Numbered from the stretch's first letter, positions 52,640-64,000 are shown. The stretch: DNA of 64,000 nt from Colletes latitarsis (GCF_051014445.1 NC_135134.1:25919672-25983671), one strand, 5' to 3'. Notes: generated by a model from the letters alone, not told the origin. Numbers and translations: made by a program.

Positions 52640-55020
52640 TGAGGGCAAATCCCAGGCCTAGCCTAGACCTAACTTGCGTTATCCTCTAAAATATTGATCG
52701 AAACCAGGTTTAATTGACTGTTTCAGTGTGGTACCACATTACTGCGTCGTCCAAACCAGAAAAAGTCCAGGATCTAGCCATGAAGTATGAGAAATATGCA
52801 AAATTATGAGCCAGATGAGGGCAAATCCTAGACCTAACCCAGACCTAACATGCGTTATCCTCTAAAATATTGATGGAAACCAGATTTAATTGACTGTTTC
52901 AGTGTGGTACCACATTACTACCTGATCCAAACCAGAAAAAACCCAGGATCTGTTCAACAAGTATGTGAAGAATGCGAAAGTATGAGACTGATGAGGGCAT
53001 ATCCCAGACATATCCCAGACCTAACATGCGTTATCCAATAAAATATTGATCGAGACCAGGATTAATCGACTGTTGCAGTGTGGTACCACATTACTGCTTG
53101 ATCCAAACCAGAAAAAACCCAAGATCTGTTCAACAAGTATGTGAAAAATGCGAAAGTATGACCCTAATGAGGGCAACTCCCAGGCCTAACCTAGACCTAA
53201 CATGCGTTATCCTATAAAATAGTGATCGAAACCAGGTTTGATGGACTGTTTCAGTGTGGTACCACATTAGGACCTGATCCAAACCAGAAAAAGCCAGGGA
53301 TCTGTTCAACAAGTATGTGAAAAACGCGAATATATGACCCTGATGAGGGCAAATCCCAGACCTATCCCAGACCTAGCTTGCGTCAACCTATAAAATATTG
53401 ATCGAAACCAGGTTTCATTGACTGTTTCAGTGTGGTACCACATTACTACTTGATCCAAACCAGAAAAAAACCCAGGATCTGTTCAACAAGTGTGTGAAGT
53501 ATGCGAAAGTATGAGTCTGATGAGGGCAAATCCCAGGCCTAGCCTAGACCTAACTTGCGTTATCCTCTAAAATATTGATCGAAACCAGGTTTAATTGACT
53601 GTCTCAGTGTGGTACCACATTACTGCGTCGTCCAAACCAGAAAAAGTCCAGGATCTAGCCATGAAGTATGAGAAATATGCAAAATTATGAGCCAGATGAG
53701 GGCAAATCCTAGACCTAAACCAGACCTAACATGCGTTATCCTCTAAAATATTGATGGAAACCAGATTTAATTGACTGTTTCAGTGTGGTACCACATTACT
53801 ACCTGATCCAAACCAGAAAAAACCCAGGATCTGTTCAACAAGTATGTGAAGAATGCGAAAGTATGAGACTGATGAGGGCATATCCCAGACATATCCCAGA
53901 CCTAACATGCGTTATCCAATAAAATATTGATCGAGACCAGGATTAATCGACTGTTGCAGTGTGGTACCACATTACTGCTTGATCCAAACCAGAAAAAACC
54001 CAAGATCTGTTCAACAAGTATGTGAAAAATGCGAAAGTATGACCCTAATGAGGGCAACTCCCAGGCCTAACCTAGACCTAACATGCGTTATCCTCTAAAA
54101 TATTGATCGAAACCAGGTTTGATGGACTGTTTCTGTGTGGTACCACATTACTACTTGATCCAAACCAGAAAAAAACCCAGGATCTGTTCAACAAGTGTGT
54201 GAAGTATGCGAAAGTATGAGTCTGATGAGGGCAAATCCCAGGCCTAGCCTAGACCTAACTTGCGTTATCCTCTAAAATATTGATCGAAACCAGGTTTAAT
54301 TGACTGTCTCAGTGTGGTACCACATTACTGCGTCGTCCAAACCAGAAAAAGTCCAGGATCTAGCCATGAAGTATGAGAAATATGCAAAATTATGAGCCAG
54401 ATGAGGGCAAATCCTAGACCTAAACCAGACCTAACATGCGTTATCCTCTAAAATATTGATGGAAACCAGATTTAATTGACTGTTTCAGTGTGGTACCACA
54501 TTACTACCTGATCCAAACCAGAAAAAACCCAGGATCTGTTCAACAAGTATGTGAAGAATGCGAAAGTATGAGACTGATGAGGGCAGATCCCAGACATATC
54601 CCAGACCTAACATGCGTTATCCAATAAAATATTGATCGAGACCAGGATTAATCGACTGTTGCAGTGTGGTACCACATTACTGCTTGATCCAAACCAGAAA
54701 AAACCCAAGATCTGTTCAACAAGTATGTGAAAAATGCGAAAGTATGACCCTAATGAGGGCAACTCCCAGGCCTAACCTAGACCTAACATGCGTTATCCTC
54801 TAAAATATTGATCGAAACCAGATTTAATTGACTGTTTCAGTGTGGTACCACATTACTGCTTGATCCAAACCAGAAAAAAACCCAGGATCTGTTCAACAAG
54901 TATGTGAAGTATGCGAAAGTATGAGTCTGATGAGGGCAAATCCCAGGCCTAACCTAGACCTAACATGCGTTATCCTATAAAATAGTGATCGAAACCAGGT
55001 TTGATGGACTGTTTCAGTGT
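52640..55020. repeat. 4/5-monomer higher-order repeat, three copies
   Basis: The rare variant 'gactgttgcagtgtgg' recurs with 'tgttgc' at 53,071, 53,952 and 54,657, spaced 881 bp (five monomers) and 705 bp (four). Each unit holds, in order, a monomer with 'gcctagcctagacc', one with 'ctgcgtcgtccaaacc' and 'gcaaaattatgagcc', one with 'gatggaaaccagattt', and one with 'cataccc' or 'cagatccc' variants and 'ccaataaaatattgatcgag'. The first unit has one extra monomer with 'ataaaatagtgatcg' and 'cattaggacctg', which reappears after the third unit near 54,980. Confidence 0.83.
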
Positions 55021-55380
55021 GGTACCACATTAGGACCTGATCCAAACCAGAAAAAGCCAGGGATCTGTTCAACAAGTATGTGAAAAACGCGAAAATATGA
55101 CCCTGATGAGGGCAAATCCCAGACCTATCCCAGACCTAGCTTGCGTCAACCTATAAAATATTGATCGAAACCAGGTTTCATTGACTGTTTCAGTGTGGTA
55201 CCACATTACTACGTGATTCAATCCAGAAATAGCCCAGGATCTAGCCATGAAGTATGAGAAATATGCGAAAGTGTGAGCCAGATGAGGGCAAATCCTCTAC
55301 CTAACCCAGACCTAACATGCGTTATCCTCTAAAATATTTATCAAGTCCAGGTTTAATTGAATGTTTCGGTGTTGTACCGC

Positions 55381-57143
55381 ATTACTACGTGATCCAAACC
55401 AGAAAAAACCCAGGATCTGTTCAACAAGTATGTGAAGTATGCCAAAGTATGAGTCTGATGAGGGCAAATCCCAGGCCTAACCTAGACCTAACATGCGTTA
55501 TCCTCTAAAATATTGATCGAAACCAGGATTAGTGGACTGTTTCAGTGTGGTACCACATTACTACCTGATCAAAACCAGAAATAACACAGGAACTGTTCAA
55601 CTAGTATGTGCAGTATGCGGAAGTATGAGACTGATGAGTGGAAATCCCAGGCCTAACCTAGACCTAACATGCGTTATCCTCAAAAATATTGATCGAAACC
55701 AGGTTTAATCGACTGTGTCAGTGTGGTACCACATCACTACCTGATCAAAACCAGAAATAACCCAGGAACTGTTCAACTAGTATGTGCAGTATGCGAAAGT
55801 ATGAGACTGATGAGTGGAAATCCCAGGCCTAACCTAGACCTAACATGCGTTATCCTCAAAAATATTGATCGAAACAAGGTTTAATTGACTGCTTCAGTGT
55901 GGTACCATATTGCTACGTTATCCAAAGCAGAAAATACCATTGATCAGGACAACATGTATGTTAAAACTGCGAAAGTATGACCCAGATGGGGGCAAATCCC
56001 AGAAATAACCTAGACCTAATATGTGTTATCCTCTAAAATAGTAATTGAAACCAGGTTTAATGGACTGCTTCAGTGTGGTATCACATTACTACGTGATCGA
56101 AGCCCGAAAAATCCCAGAATCTGGCCATCAAGTATGATAAATATGCGAAAGTACGAGCCTGATGAGGGTAAAGCCTAGACCAAACCCAGACCTAACATGC
56201 GTTATCCTCTAAAATATTTATCAAGACCAGGTTTAATTGACTGTTTCAGTGTGGTACTACATTACTACGTGATCCAATCCAGAAACAGCCCAGGATCTGT
56301 TTAACAAGTATGTGAAGTATGCGAAAGTATGAGTCTGATGAGGGCAAATCCCAGGCCTAACCTAGACCTAACATGCGTTATCCTCTAAAATATTGATCGA
56401 AACCAGGTTTGATGGACTGTTTCAGTGTGGTACCACATTACTACGTGATCCAAACCAGAAAAAAACCCAGGATCTGTTCAACAAGTATGTGAAGTATGCG
56501 AAAGTATGAGTCTAATGAGGGCAAATCCCAGGCCTAACCAAGACCTAACTTGCGTTATCCAATAAAATATTGATCGACACCAGGATTAATCGACTGTTTC
56601 AGTGTGGTACCAGATGACTACGTGATCCAATCCAGAAAAATCCAAGGATCTGGCCAACATGTATGAGAAATATGCGATAGTATGAGTCTGATGAGGGCAA
56701 ATCCCAGGCCTAACCTAGACCTAACATGCGTTATCCTCTAAAATATTGATCGAAACCAGGTTTGATGGACTCTTTCAGTGTGGTACCACATTACTACGTG
56801 ATCCAAACCAGAAAAAAACCCAGGATCTGTTCAACAAGTATGTGAAGTATGCGAAAGTATGAGTCTAATGAGGGCAAATCCCAGGCCTAACCTAGACCTA
56901 ACTTACGTTATCCAATAAAATATTGATCGAGACCAGGATTAATCGACTGTTTCAGTGTGGTACCACATGACTACGTGATCCAATCCAGAAAAATCCAAGG
57001 ACCTGGCCAACAAGTATGAGAAATATGCGATAGTATGAGTCTGATGAGGGCAAATCCCAGGCCTAACCTAGACCTAACATGCGTTATCCTCTAAAATATT
57101 GATCGAAACCAGGTTTGATGGACTCTTTCAGTGTGGTACCACA
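55381..57143. repeat. 10-monomer higher-order repeat, copy 1 (1,763 bp)
   Basis: Aligns with 57,144-58,838 at offset 1,762-1,763. Markers shared by both copies are 'tatgccaaagtatgag' (55,437 and 57,200), 'cagaaataacacaggaactg', the D monomer near 55,952 and 57,715, 'gatcgaagcccgaaaaatcc', and 'ggatctgtttaacaag'. Differences are rare; the first copy begins with 'tgttgtaccgcatt' where the second has 'tgtggtaccacatt'. Confidence 0.86.
56445..56621. repeat. Representative R1-type monomer (177 bp)
   Basis: Phased from 'gtgatcc'. It carries 'gatctgttcaacaagtatg', 'tgaagtatgcgaaagtatga' and 'gggcaaatcccagg'. The A tract after 'ccag' has seven A, making this member one base longer than the 176 bp norm. 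Confidence 0.7.
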
Positions 57144-58838
57144 TTACTACGTGATCCAAACCAGAAAAAAACCCAGGATCTGTTCAACAAGTATGTGAAG
57201 TATGCCAAAGTATGAGTCTGATGAGGGCAAATCCCAGGCCTAACCTAGACCTAACATGCGTTATCCTCTAAAATATTGATCGAAACCAGGATTAGTGGAC
57301 TGTTTCAGTGTGGTACCACATTACTACCTGATCAAAACCAGAAATAACACAGGAACTGTTCAACTAGTATGTGCAGTATGCGGAAGTATGAGACTGATGA
57401 GTGGAAATCCCAGGCCTAACCTAGACCTAACATGCGTTATCCTCAAAAATATTGATCGAAACCAGGTTTAATCGACTGTGTCAGTGTGGTACCACATCAC
57501 TACCTGATCAAAACCAGAAATAACCCAGGAACTGTTCAACTAGTATGTGCAGTATGCGAAAGTATGAGACTGATGAGTGGAAATCCCAGGCCTAACCTAG
57601 ACCTAACATGCGTTATCCTCAAAAATATTGATCGAAACAAGGTTTAATTGACTGCTTCAGTGTGGTACCATATTGCTACGTTATCCAAAGCAGAAAATAC
57701 CATTGATCAGGACAACATGTATGTTAAAACTGCGAAAGTATGACCCAGATGGGGGCAAATCCCAGAAATAACCTAGACCTAACATGTGTTATCCTCTAAA
57801 ATAGTAATTGAAACCAGGTTTAATGGACTGCTTCAGTGTGGTATCACATTACTACGTGATCGAAGCCCGAAAAATCCCAGAATCTGGCCATCAAGTATGA
57901 TAAATATGCGAAAGTACGAGCCTGATGAGGGTAAAGCCTAGACCAAACCCAGACCTAACATGCGTTATCCTCTAAAATATTTATCAAGACCAGGTTTAAT
58001 TGACTGTTTCAGTGTGGTACTACATTACTACGTGATCCAATCCAGAAACAGCCCAGGATCTGTTTAACAAGTATGTGAAGTATGCGAAAGTATGAGTCTG
58101 ATGAGGGCAAATCCCAGGCCTAACCTAGACCTAACATGCGTTATCCTCTAAAATATTGATCGAAACCAGGTTTGATGGACTGTTTCAGTGTGGTACCACA
58201 TTACTACGTGATCCAAACCAGAAAAAAACCCAGGATCTGTTCAACAAGTATGTGAAGTATGCGAAAGTATGAGTCTAATGAGGGCAAATCCCAGGCCTAA
58301 CCAAGACCTAACTTGCGTTATCCAATAAAATATTGATCGACACCAGGATTAATCGACTGTTTCAGTGTGGTACCAGATGACTACGTGATCCAATCCAGAA
58401 AAATCCAAGGATCTGGCCAACATGTATGAGAAATATGCGATAGTATGAGTCTGATGAGGGCAAATCCCAGGCCTAACCTAGACCTAACATGCGTTATCCT
58501 CTAAAATATTGATCGAAACCAGGTTTGATGGACTCTTTCAGTGTGGTACCACATTACTACGTGATCCAAACCAGAAAAAAACCCAGGATCTGTTCAACAA
58601 GTATGTGAAGTATGCGAAAGTATGAGTCTAATGAGGGCAAATCCCAGGCCTAACCTAGACCTAACTTACGTTATCCAATAAAATATTGATCGAGACCAGG
58701 ATTAATCGACTGTTTCAGTGTGGTACCACATGACTACGTGATCCAATCCAGAAAAATCCAAGGACCTGGCCGACAAGTATGAGAAATATGCGATAGTATG
58801 AGTCTGATGAGGGCAAATCCCAGGCCTAACCTAGACCT
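57144..58838. repeat. 10-monomer higher-order repeat, copy 2
   Basis: Second copy of the 10-mer. Homology to copy 1 stops at about 58,838, just after 'gacctaacatg': copy 1 continues with 'cgttatcctctaaaatatt', this one with 'tgttatcctctaaatttt'. Its last monomers also begin the 7/8-mer series, so the two higher-order systems overlap. Confidence 0.85.
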
Positions 58839-61800
58839 AACATGTGTTATCCTCTAAATTTTGATCGAAACCAGGTTTAATCGACTGTTTCAGTGTGGAA
58901 CCACATTACTACCTGATCCAAACCAGAAAAAACCCAGGATCTTTTCAACAAGTATGTGAAGAATGCGAAAGTATGAGCCAGTTGAGGGCAAATCCTAGAC
59001 CTAACCCAGACCTAACATGCGTTATCCTCTAAATTTTAATCGAAACCTGCTTTAATCGACTGTTTCAGTGTGGTACCACATTACTGCGTCATCCAAACCA
59101 GAAAAAGCCCAGGATCTAGCCATGAAGTATGAGAAATATGCGAAATTATGAGCCAGATCAGGGCAGATCCCAGACAAATCCCAGACCTAACTTGCGTTAT
59201 CCAATAAAATATTGATCGAGACCAGGATTAATCGACTGTTTCAGTGTGGTACCACATGACTACGTGATCCAATCCAGAAAAAGGCCAGGATCTGGCCAAC
59301 AAGTATGAGAAAAACGCGAAAGTACGAGCCTGATGAGGGCAAATCCCAGACCTATCCCAGACCTAACTTGCGTTATCCTCTAAAATATTGATCGAAACCA
59401 GGTTTGATGGACTGTTTCAGTGTGGTACCACATTACTACGTGATCCAAACCAGAAAAAAACCCAGGATCTGTTCAACAAGTATGTGAAGTATGCGAAAGT
59501 ATGAGTCTAATGAGGGCAAATCCCAGGCCTAACCAAGACCTAACTTGCGTTATCCAATAAAATATTGATCAACACCAGGATTAATCGACTGTTTCAGTGT
59601 GGTACCAGATGACTACGTGATCCAATCCAGAAAAATCCAAGGATCTGGCCAACATGTATGAGAAATATGCGATAGTATGAGTCTGATGAGGGCAAATCCC
59701 AGGCCTAACCTAGACCTAACATGCGTTATCCTCTAAAATATTGATCGAAACCAGGTTTGATGGACTGTTTCAGTGTGGTACCACATTACTACGTGATCCA
59801 AACCAGAAAAAAACCCAGGATCTGTTCAACAAGTATGTGAAGTATGCGAAAGTATGAGTCTAATGAGGGCAAATCCCAGGCCTAACCTAGACCTAACTTA
59901 CGTTATCCAATAAAATATTGATCGAGACCAGGATTAATCGACTGTTTCAGTGTGGTACCACATGACTACGTGATCCAATCCAGAAAAATCCAAGGACCTG
60001 GCCAACAAGTATGAGAAATATGCGATAGTATGAGTCAGATGAGGGCAAATCCCAGGCCTAACCTAGACCTAACATGTGTTATCCTCTAAATTTTGATCGA
60101 AACCAGGTTTAATCGACTGTTTCAGTGTGAAACCACATTACTACCTGATCCAAACCAGAAAAAACCCAGGATCTTTTCAACAAGTATGTGAAGAATGCGA
60201 AAGTATGAGCCAGTTGAGGGCAAATCCTAGACCTAACCCAGACCTAACATGCGTTATCCTCTAAATTTTAATCGAAACCTGGTTTAATCGACTGTTTCAG
60301 TGTGGTACCACATTACTGCGTCATCCAAACCAGAAAAAGCCCAGGATCTAGCCATGAAGTATGAGAAATATGCGAAATTATGAGCCAGATCAGGGCAGGT
60401 CCCAGACAAATCCCAGACCTAACTTGCGTTATCCAATAAAATATTGATCGAGACCAGGATTAATCGACTGTTTCAGTGTGGTACCACATGACTACGTGAT
60501 CCAATCCAGAAAAAGGCCAGGATCTGGCCAACAAGTATGAGAAAAACGCGAAAGTACGAGCCTGATGAGGGCAAATCCCAGACCTATCCCAGACCTAACT
60601 TGCGTTATCCTCTAAAATATTTATCGAAACCTTTAATTGACTGTTTCAGTGTGGTACTACATTACTACGTGATCCAATCGAGAAACAGCCCAGGATCTGT
60701 TTAACAAGTATGTGAAGTATGCGAAAGTATGAGTCTGATGAGGGCAAATCCCAGGCCTAACCTAGACCTAACATGCGTTATCCTCTAAAATATTGATCGA
60801 AACCAGGTTTGATGGACTGTTTCAGTGTGGTACCACATTACTACGTGATCCAAACCAGAAAAAAACCCAGGATCTGTTCAACAAGTATGTGAAGTATGCG
60901 AAAGTATGAGTCTAATGAGGGCAAATCCCAGGCCTAACCAAGACCTAACTTGCGTTATCCAATAAAATATTGATCGACACCAGGATTAATCGACTGTTTC
61001 AGTGTGGTACCAGATGACTACGTGATCCAATCCAGAAAAATCCAAGGATCTGGCCAACATGTATGAGAAATATGCGATAGTATGAGTCTGATGAGGGCAA
61101 ATCCCAGGCCTAACCTAGACCTAACATGCGTTATCCTCTAAAATATTGATCGAAACCAGGTTTGATGGACTGTTTCAGTGTGGTACCACATTACTACGTG
61201 ATCCAAACCAGAAAAAAACCCAGGATCTGTTCAACAAGTATGTGAAGTATGCGAAAGTATGAGTCTAATGAGGGCAAATCCCAGGCCTAACCTAGACCTA
61301 ACTTACGTTATCCAATAAAATATTGATCGAGACCAGGATTAATCGACTGTTTCAGTGTGGTACCACATGACTACGTGATCCAATCCAGAAAAATCCAAGG
61401 ACCTGGCCAACAAGTATGAGAAATATGCGATAGTATGAGTCTGATGAGGGCAAATCCCAGGCCTAACCTAGACCTAACATGTGTTATCCTCTAAATTTTG
61501 ATCGAAACCAGGTTTAATCGACTGTTTCAGTGTGGAACCACATTACTACCTGATCCAAACCAGAAAAAACCCAGGATCTTTTCAACAAGTATGTGAAGAA
61601 TGCGAAAGTATGAGCCAGTTGAGGGCAAATCCTAGACCTAACCCAGACCTAACATGCGTTATCCTCTAAATTTTAATCGAAACCAGGTTTAATCGACTGT
61701 TTCAGTGTGGTACCACATTACTGCGTCATCCAAACCAGAAAAAGCCCAGGATCTAGCCATGAAGTATGAGAAATATGCGAAATTATGAGCCAGATCAGGG

Positions 61801-62040
61801 CAGATCCCAGACAAATCCCAGACCTAACTTGCGTTATCCAATAAAATATTGATCGAGACCAGGATTAATCGACTGTTTCAGTGTGGTACCACATGACTAC
61901 GTGATCCAATCCAGAAAAAGGCCAGGATCTGGCCAACAAGTATGAGAAAAACGCGAAAGTACGAGCCTGATGAGGGCAAATCCCAGACCTATCCCAGACC
62001 TAACTTGCGTTATCCTCTAAAATATTGAACGAGACCTGGA
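58163..62040. repeat. 7/8-monomer higher-order repeat, three copies
   Basis: Copies begin at 58,163, 59,396 and 60,801 with 'aaccaggtttgatgg'. Spacing is 1,233 bp (seven monomers) and 1,405 bp (eight). The marker 'ggatcttttcaac' follows at 58,938, 60,169 and 61,573. Each copy contains monomers with 'gtaccagatgactacg', 'caaggacctggcc', 'ctctaaattttgatcg', 'gccagttgagggcaaat' and 'gccagatcagggcag'. The extra monomer near 60,630-60,800 has 'ggatctgtttaacaag', also found in the 10-mer, and follows a 3 bp deletion ('gaaacctttaattg'). Confidence 0.84.
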
Positions 62041-62700
62041 TTAATCGACTGTTTCAGTGCGGTAGCACATTACTGCTTGATCCAAACCAGAAAAAAACCC
62101 AGGATCTGTTCAACAAGTATGTGAAAAATGCGAAAGTATGAGTCTAATGAGGGCAAATCCCAGGCCTAACCTAGACCTAACTTACGTTATCCAATAAAAT
62201 ATTGATCGAGACCAGGATTAATCGACTGTTTCAGTGTGGTACCACATGACTACGTGATCCAATCCAGAAAAATCCAAGGACCTGGCCAACAAGTATGTGA
62301 AGTATGCGAAAGTATGAGTCTGATGAGGGCAAATCCCAGGCCTAACCTAGACCTAACATGCGTTATCCTCTAAAATATTGGCCGTATCCAGGTTTAATTA
62401 ACTGTTTCAGCGTGGTACCACATTACTACCTGATCCAAACCAGAAAAAAACCCAGGATCTGTTCAACAAGTATGTGAAGTATGCGAAAGTATGAGTCTTA
62501 TGAGGGCAAATCCCAGGCCTAACCTAGACCTAACTTGCGTTATCCAATAAAATATTGAACGAGACCTGGATTAATCGACTGTTTCAGTGCGGTAGCACAT
62601 TACTGCTTGATCCAAACCAGAAAAAAACCCAGGATCTGTTCAACAAGTATGTGAAAAATGCGAAAGTATGACCCTGATGAGGGCAAATCCCAGACCTATC
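62026..62700. repeat. 3-monomer repeat near the right end (530 bp)
   Basis: The variant 'ttgaacgagacctgg' followed by 'cagtgcggtagcacattact' occurs at about 62,026 and again 530 bp later at about 62,556. Between them is a monomer with E-type 'attggccgtatcc' near 62,379. Confidence 0.75.
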
Positions 62701-64000
62701 CCAGACCAAACTTGCGTTGTACTCTAAAAGATTGATGAAAACCAGATTTAATTGACTGTTTGAGTGTGGTAGCACATTACTACGTGATCCAAACCAGAAA
62801 AAGCCCAGGAGCTGTTCAACAAGTATGTGGAGAATGCGAAAGTACGAGCCTGATGAGGGCAAATCCCAGGCCTAACCTAGACCTAACATGCTTTATTCCC
62901 TAAAATATTGATCGAAACAAGGTTTAATTGACTGTTTCAGTGTGGTACCATTTTGCTACGTTATCCAAAGCAGAAAAAACCATCGATCAGGACAACATGT
63001 ATGTTAAAACTGCGAAAGTATGACCCTGATGAGGGCAAATCCCAGACCTATCCCAGACCTAACTTGCGTTATCCTCTAAAATATTTATCAAGACCTGGTT
63101 TAATTTAATATTTCAGTGTGGTACCACATTACTACGTGATCCAAACCAGAAAAAAACCCAGGATCTGTTCAACAAGTATGTGAAGTATGCGAAAGTATGA
63201 GTTTGATGAGGGCAAATCCCAGGCCTAACCTAGACCTAACTTGCGTTATCCTCTAAAATATTGATCGAAACCAGGTTTGATGGACTGTTTCAGTGTGGTA
63301 CCACATTACTGCTTGATCCAAACCAGAAAAAGCCCAGGAGCTGTTCAACAAGTATGTGGAGAATGCGAAAGTACGAGCCTGATGAGAGCAAATCCCATAC
63401 CTAACCTAGACCTAACATGCGTTATTCCCTAAAATATTGATCGAAACAAGGTTTAATTGGCTGTTTCAGTGTGGTACCATTTTGCTACGTTATCCAAAGC
63501 AGAAAAAGCACCGGAGCTGTTCGACAAGTATGTGCAGAATGCGAAAGAACGAGCCTGATGAGAGCAAATACCAGACCTAACCTAGACCTAACATGCGTTG
63601 TCCTTTAAAATATTGATCGAAACCAGGTTTAGTTGACTGTTTCACTGTGGTACCACATTACTACGTCATCCAAACCAGAAAAAGGCCAGGATCTAGCCAT
63701 GAAGTATGAGAAATATGCGAAATTATGAGCCCGATGAGGGCAAATCCTAGACCTAACCCAGACCTAACATGCGTTATCCTCTAAAATATTGGCCGTATCC
63801 AGGTTTAATTAACTGTTTCAGTGTGGTACCACGTTAGTACGTGATCCAATCCAGAAAAATCCAAGGAGCTGGCCAACAAGTATGAGAAATATGCGATAGT
63901 ATGAGTCTGATGAGGGCAAATCTCAGGTGTAAACTGGACCTAACATGCGTTATCCTCTAAATTTTTGATCGAAACCAGGTTTAATCGACTGTTTCAGTGT
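62700..64000. repeat. R-domain mosaic to the window end
   Basis: About seven monomers: R1, one D type near 62,995, a D/other chimera near 63,475-63,520, and an E type near 63,789. The satellite runs off the end of the window with no flank. Confidence 0.78.

Larger units (their letters stand above)
1..64000. repeat. Tandem satellite array, 176-177 bp monomer, whole window
   Basis: Every line of the window carries the same monomer in the same direction. Landmarks recur once per repeat: 'tgatccaaaccag', then an A tract and 'cccaggatctg', 'atgcgaaagtatga', 'tctaaaatatt', 'accaggtttaatt', 'gtgtggtaccacatta'. Counting one typical L monomer by hand gives 177 bp and one typical R monomer 176 bp. Distances between duplicated blocks agree: 3,542/20, 5,316/30, 5,107/29 and 1,763/10. 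No unique sequence, inversion or foreign insertion is visible between monomers. Long arrays of 150-180 bp monomers with higher-order repeats are usual for eukaryotic centromeres and pericentromeres; that location is inferred, not shown. The family is not one I recognise. Confidence 0.97.
30535..64000. repeat. Satellite domain R (176 bp monomer family)
   Basis: About 190 monomers with 'aacatgcgttatcc' or 'aacttgcgttatcc', 'attgatcgaaaccagg', 'gatgagggcaaatccc' and 'ttcagtgtggtaccac'. Recurrent subtypes are R1 ('atctgttcaacaagtatgtg'), R2 ('atctagccatgaagtatgag'), D ('acatgtatgttaaaactgcg') and E ('attggccgtatccagg'). A hand-counted R monomer is 176 bp. No L-type 'gctagatgatggc' was noticed in this domain. 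Confidence 0.9.

Noticed and set aside
1..64000. CRISPR array or other prokaryotic repeat system
   Set aside because: There is no short repeat alternating with unique spacers; the whole 176-177 bp unit is repeated and no associated genes exist.
1..64000. Transposable element or viral insertions
   Set aside because: Monomer periodicity is never interrupted by foreign sequence, long terminal repeats, poly-A tails with target duplications, or inverted terminal repeats.
1..64000. Naming the source species or a known satellite family
   Set aside because: Length and organisation resemble many plant and animal centromeric satellites, but the monomer matches none I can recall with certainty. A search against satellite and repeat libraries would decide.

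Overview
The whole 64 kb window is satellite DNA. It is one uninterrupted head-to-tail array of a 176-177 bp monomer, all in the same orientation, with about 360 copies (my estimate from window length divided by period). I found no protein-coding gene, RNA gene, transposon, CRISPR array, operon or unique-sequence gap. A monomer of this length, in an array this long, with layered multimeric (higher-order) repeats, is typical of centromeric or pericentromeric heterochromatin of a eukaryote. I do not recognise the monomer as a named family and cannot assign a species. GC content of a typical right-hand monomer, counted by hand, is about 41-42 %.

The array has three domains. L (1 to about 26,950) has a mostly 177 bp monomer with signatures such as 'gctagatgatggcaaat', 'ccattcaagta' and 'aaccggcgttat'. 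M (about 26,950-30,535) is about 20 monomers of 176 bp with 'gagccagatgagggcaaat', 'attaatcgcaacc' and 'tactacgggatcc'. R (about 30,535-64,000) is a 176 bp monomer with 'catgcgttatcc', 'gatgagggcaaatccc' and 'atctgttcaacaag'. The M/R change falls inside a single monomer. A 4.5-monomer block of M type is also embedded inside L, in two copies.

Higher-order structure is layered on this. The clearest units are a 3,542 bp 20-mer in two nearly identical copies (388-7,472); a 30/31-mer in two copies that differ by whole-monomer gains and losses (14,113-24,917), itself containing a 532 bp trimer of types L2-L3-L1; and in R, a dimer (39.2-40.1 kb), a 4/5-mer (52.6-55.0 kb), a 10-mer (55.4-58.9 kb), and 7/8-mer blocks (58.2-62.0 kb). 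The remaining stretches are mosaics of the same monomer types. These patterns are what repeated unequal crossing-over and gene conversion produce, and several junctions can be seen as chimeric monomers.

Many open reading frames of 60-130 codons exist on both strands, but they are by-products of the repeat. The 177 bp period equals 59 codons, so in L a frame open in one monomer tends to stay open in the next. I annotate none of them as genes. I looked for a new gene system and found none; the interest here lies in the satellite's architecture.
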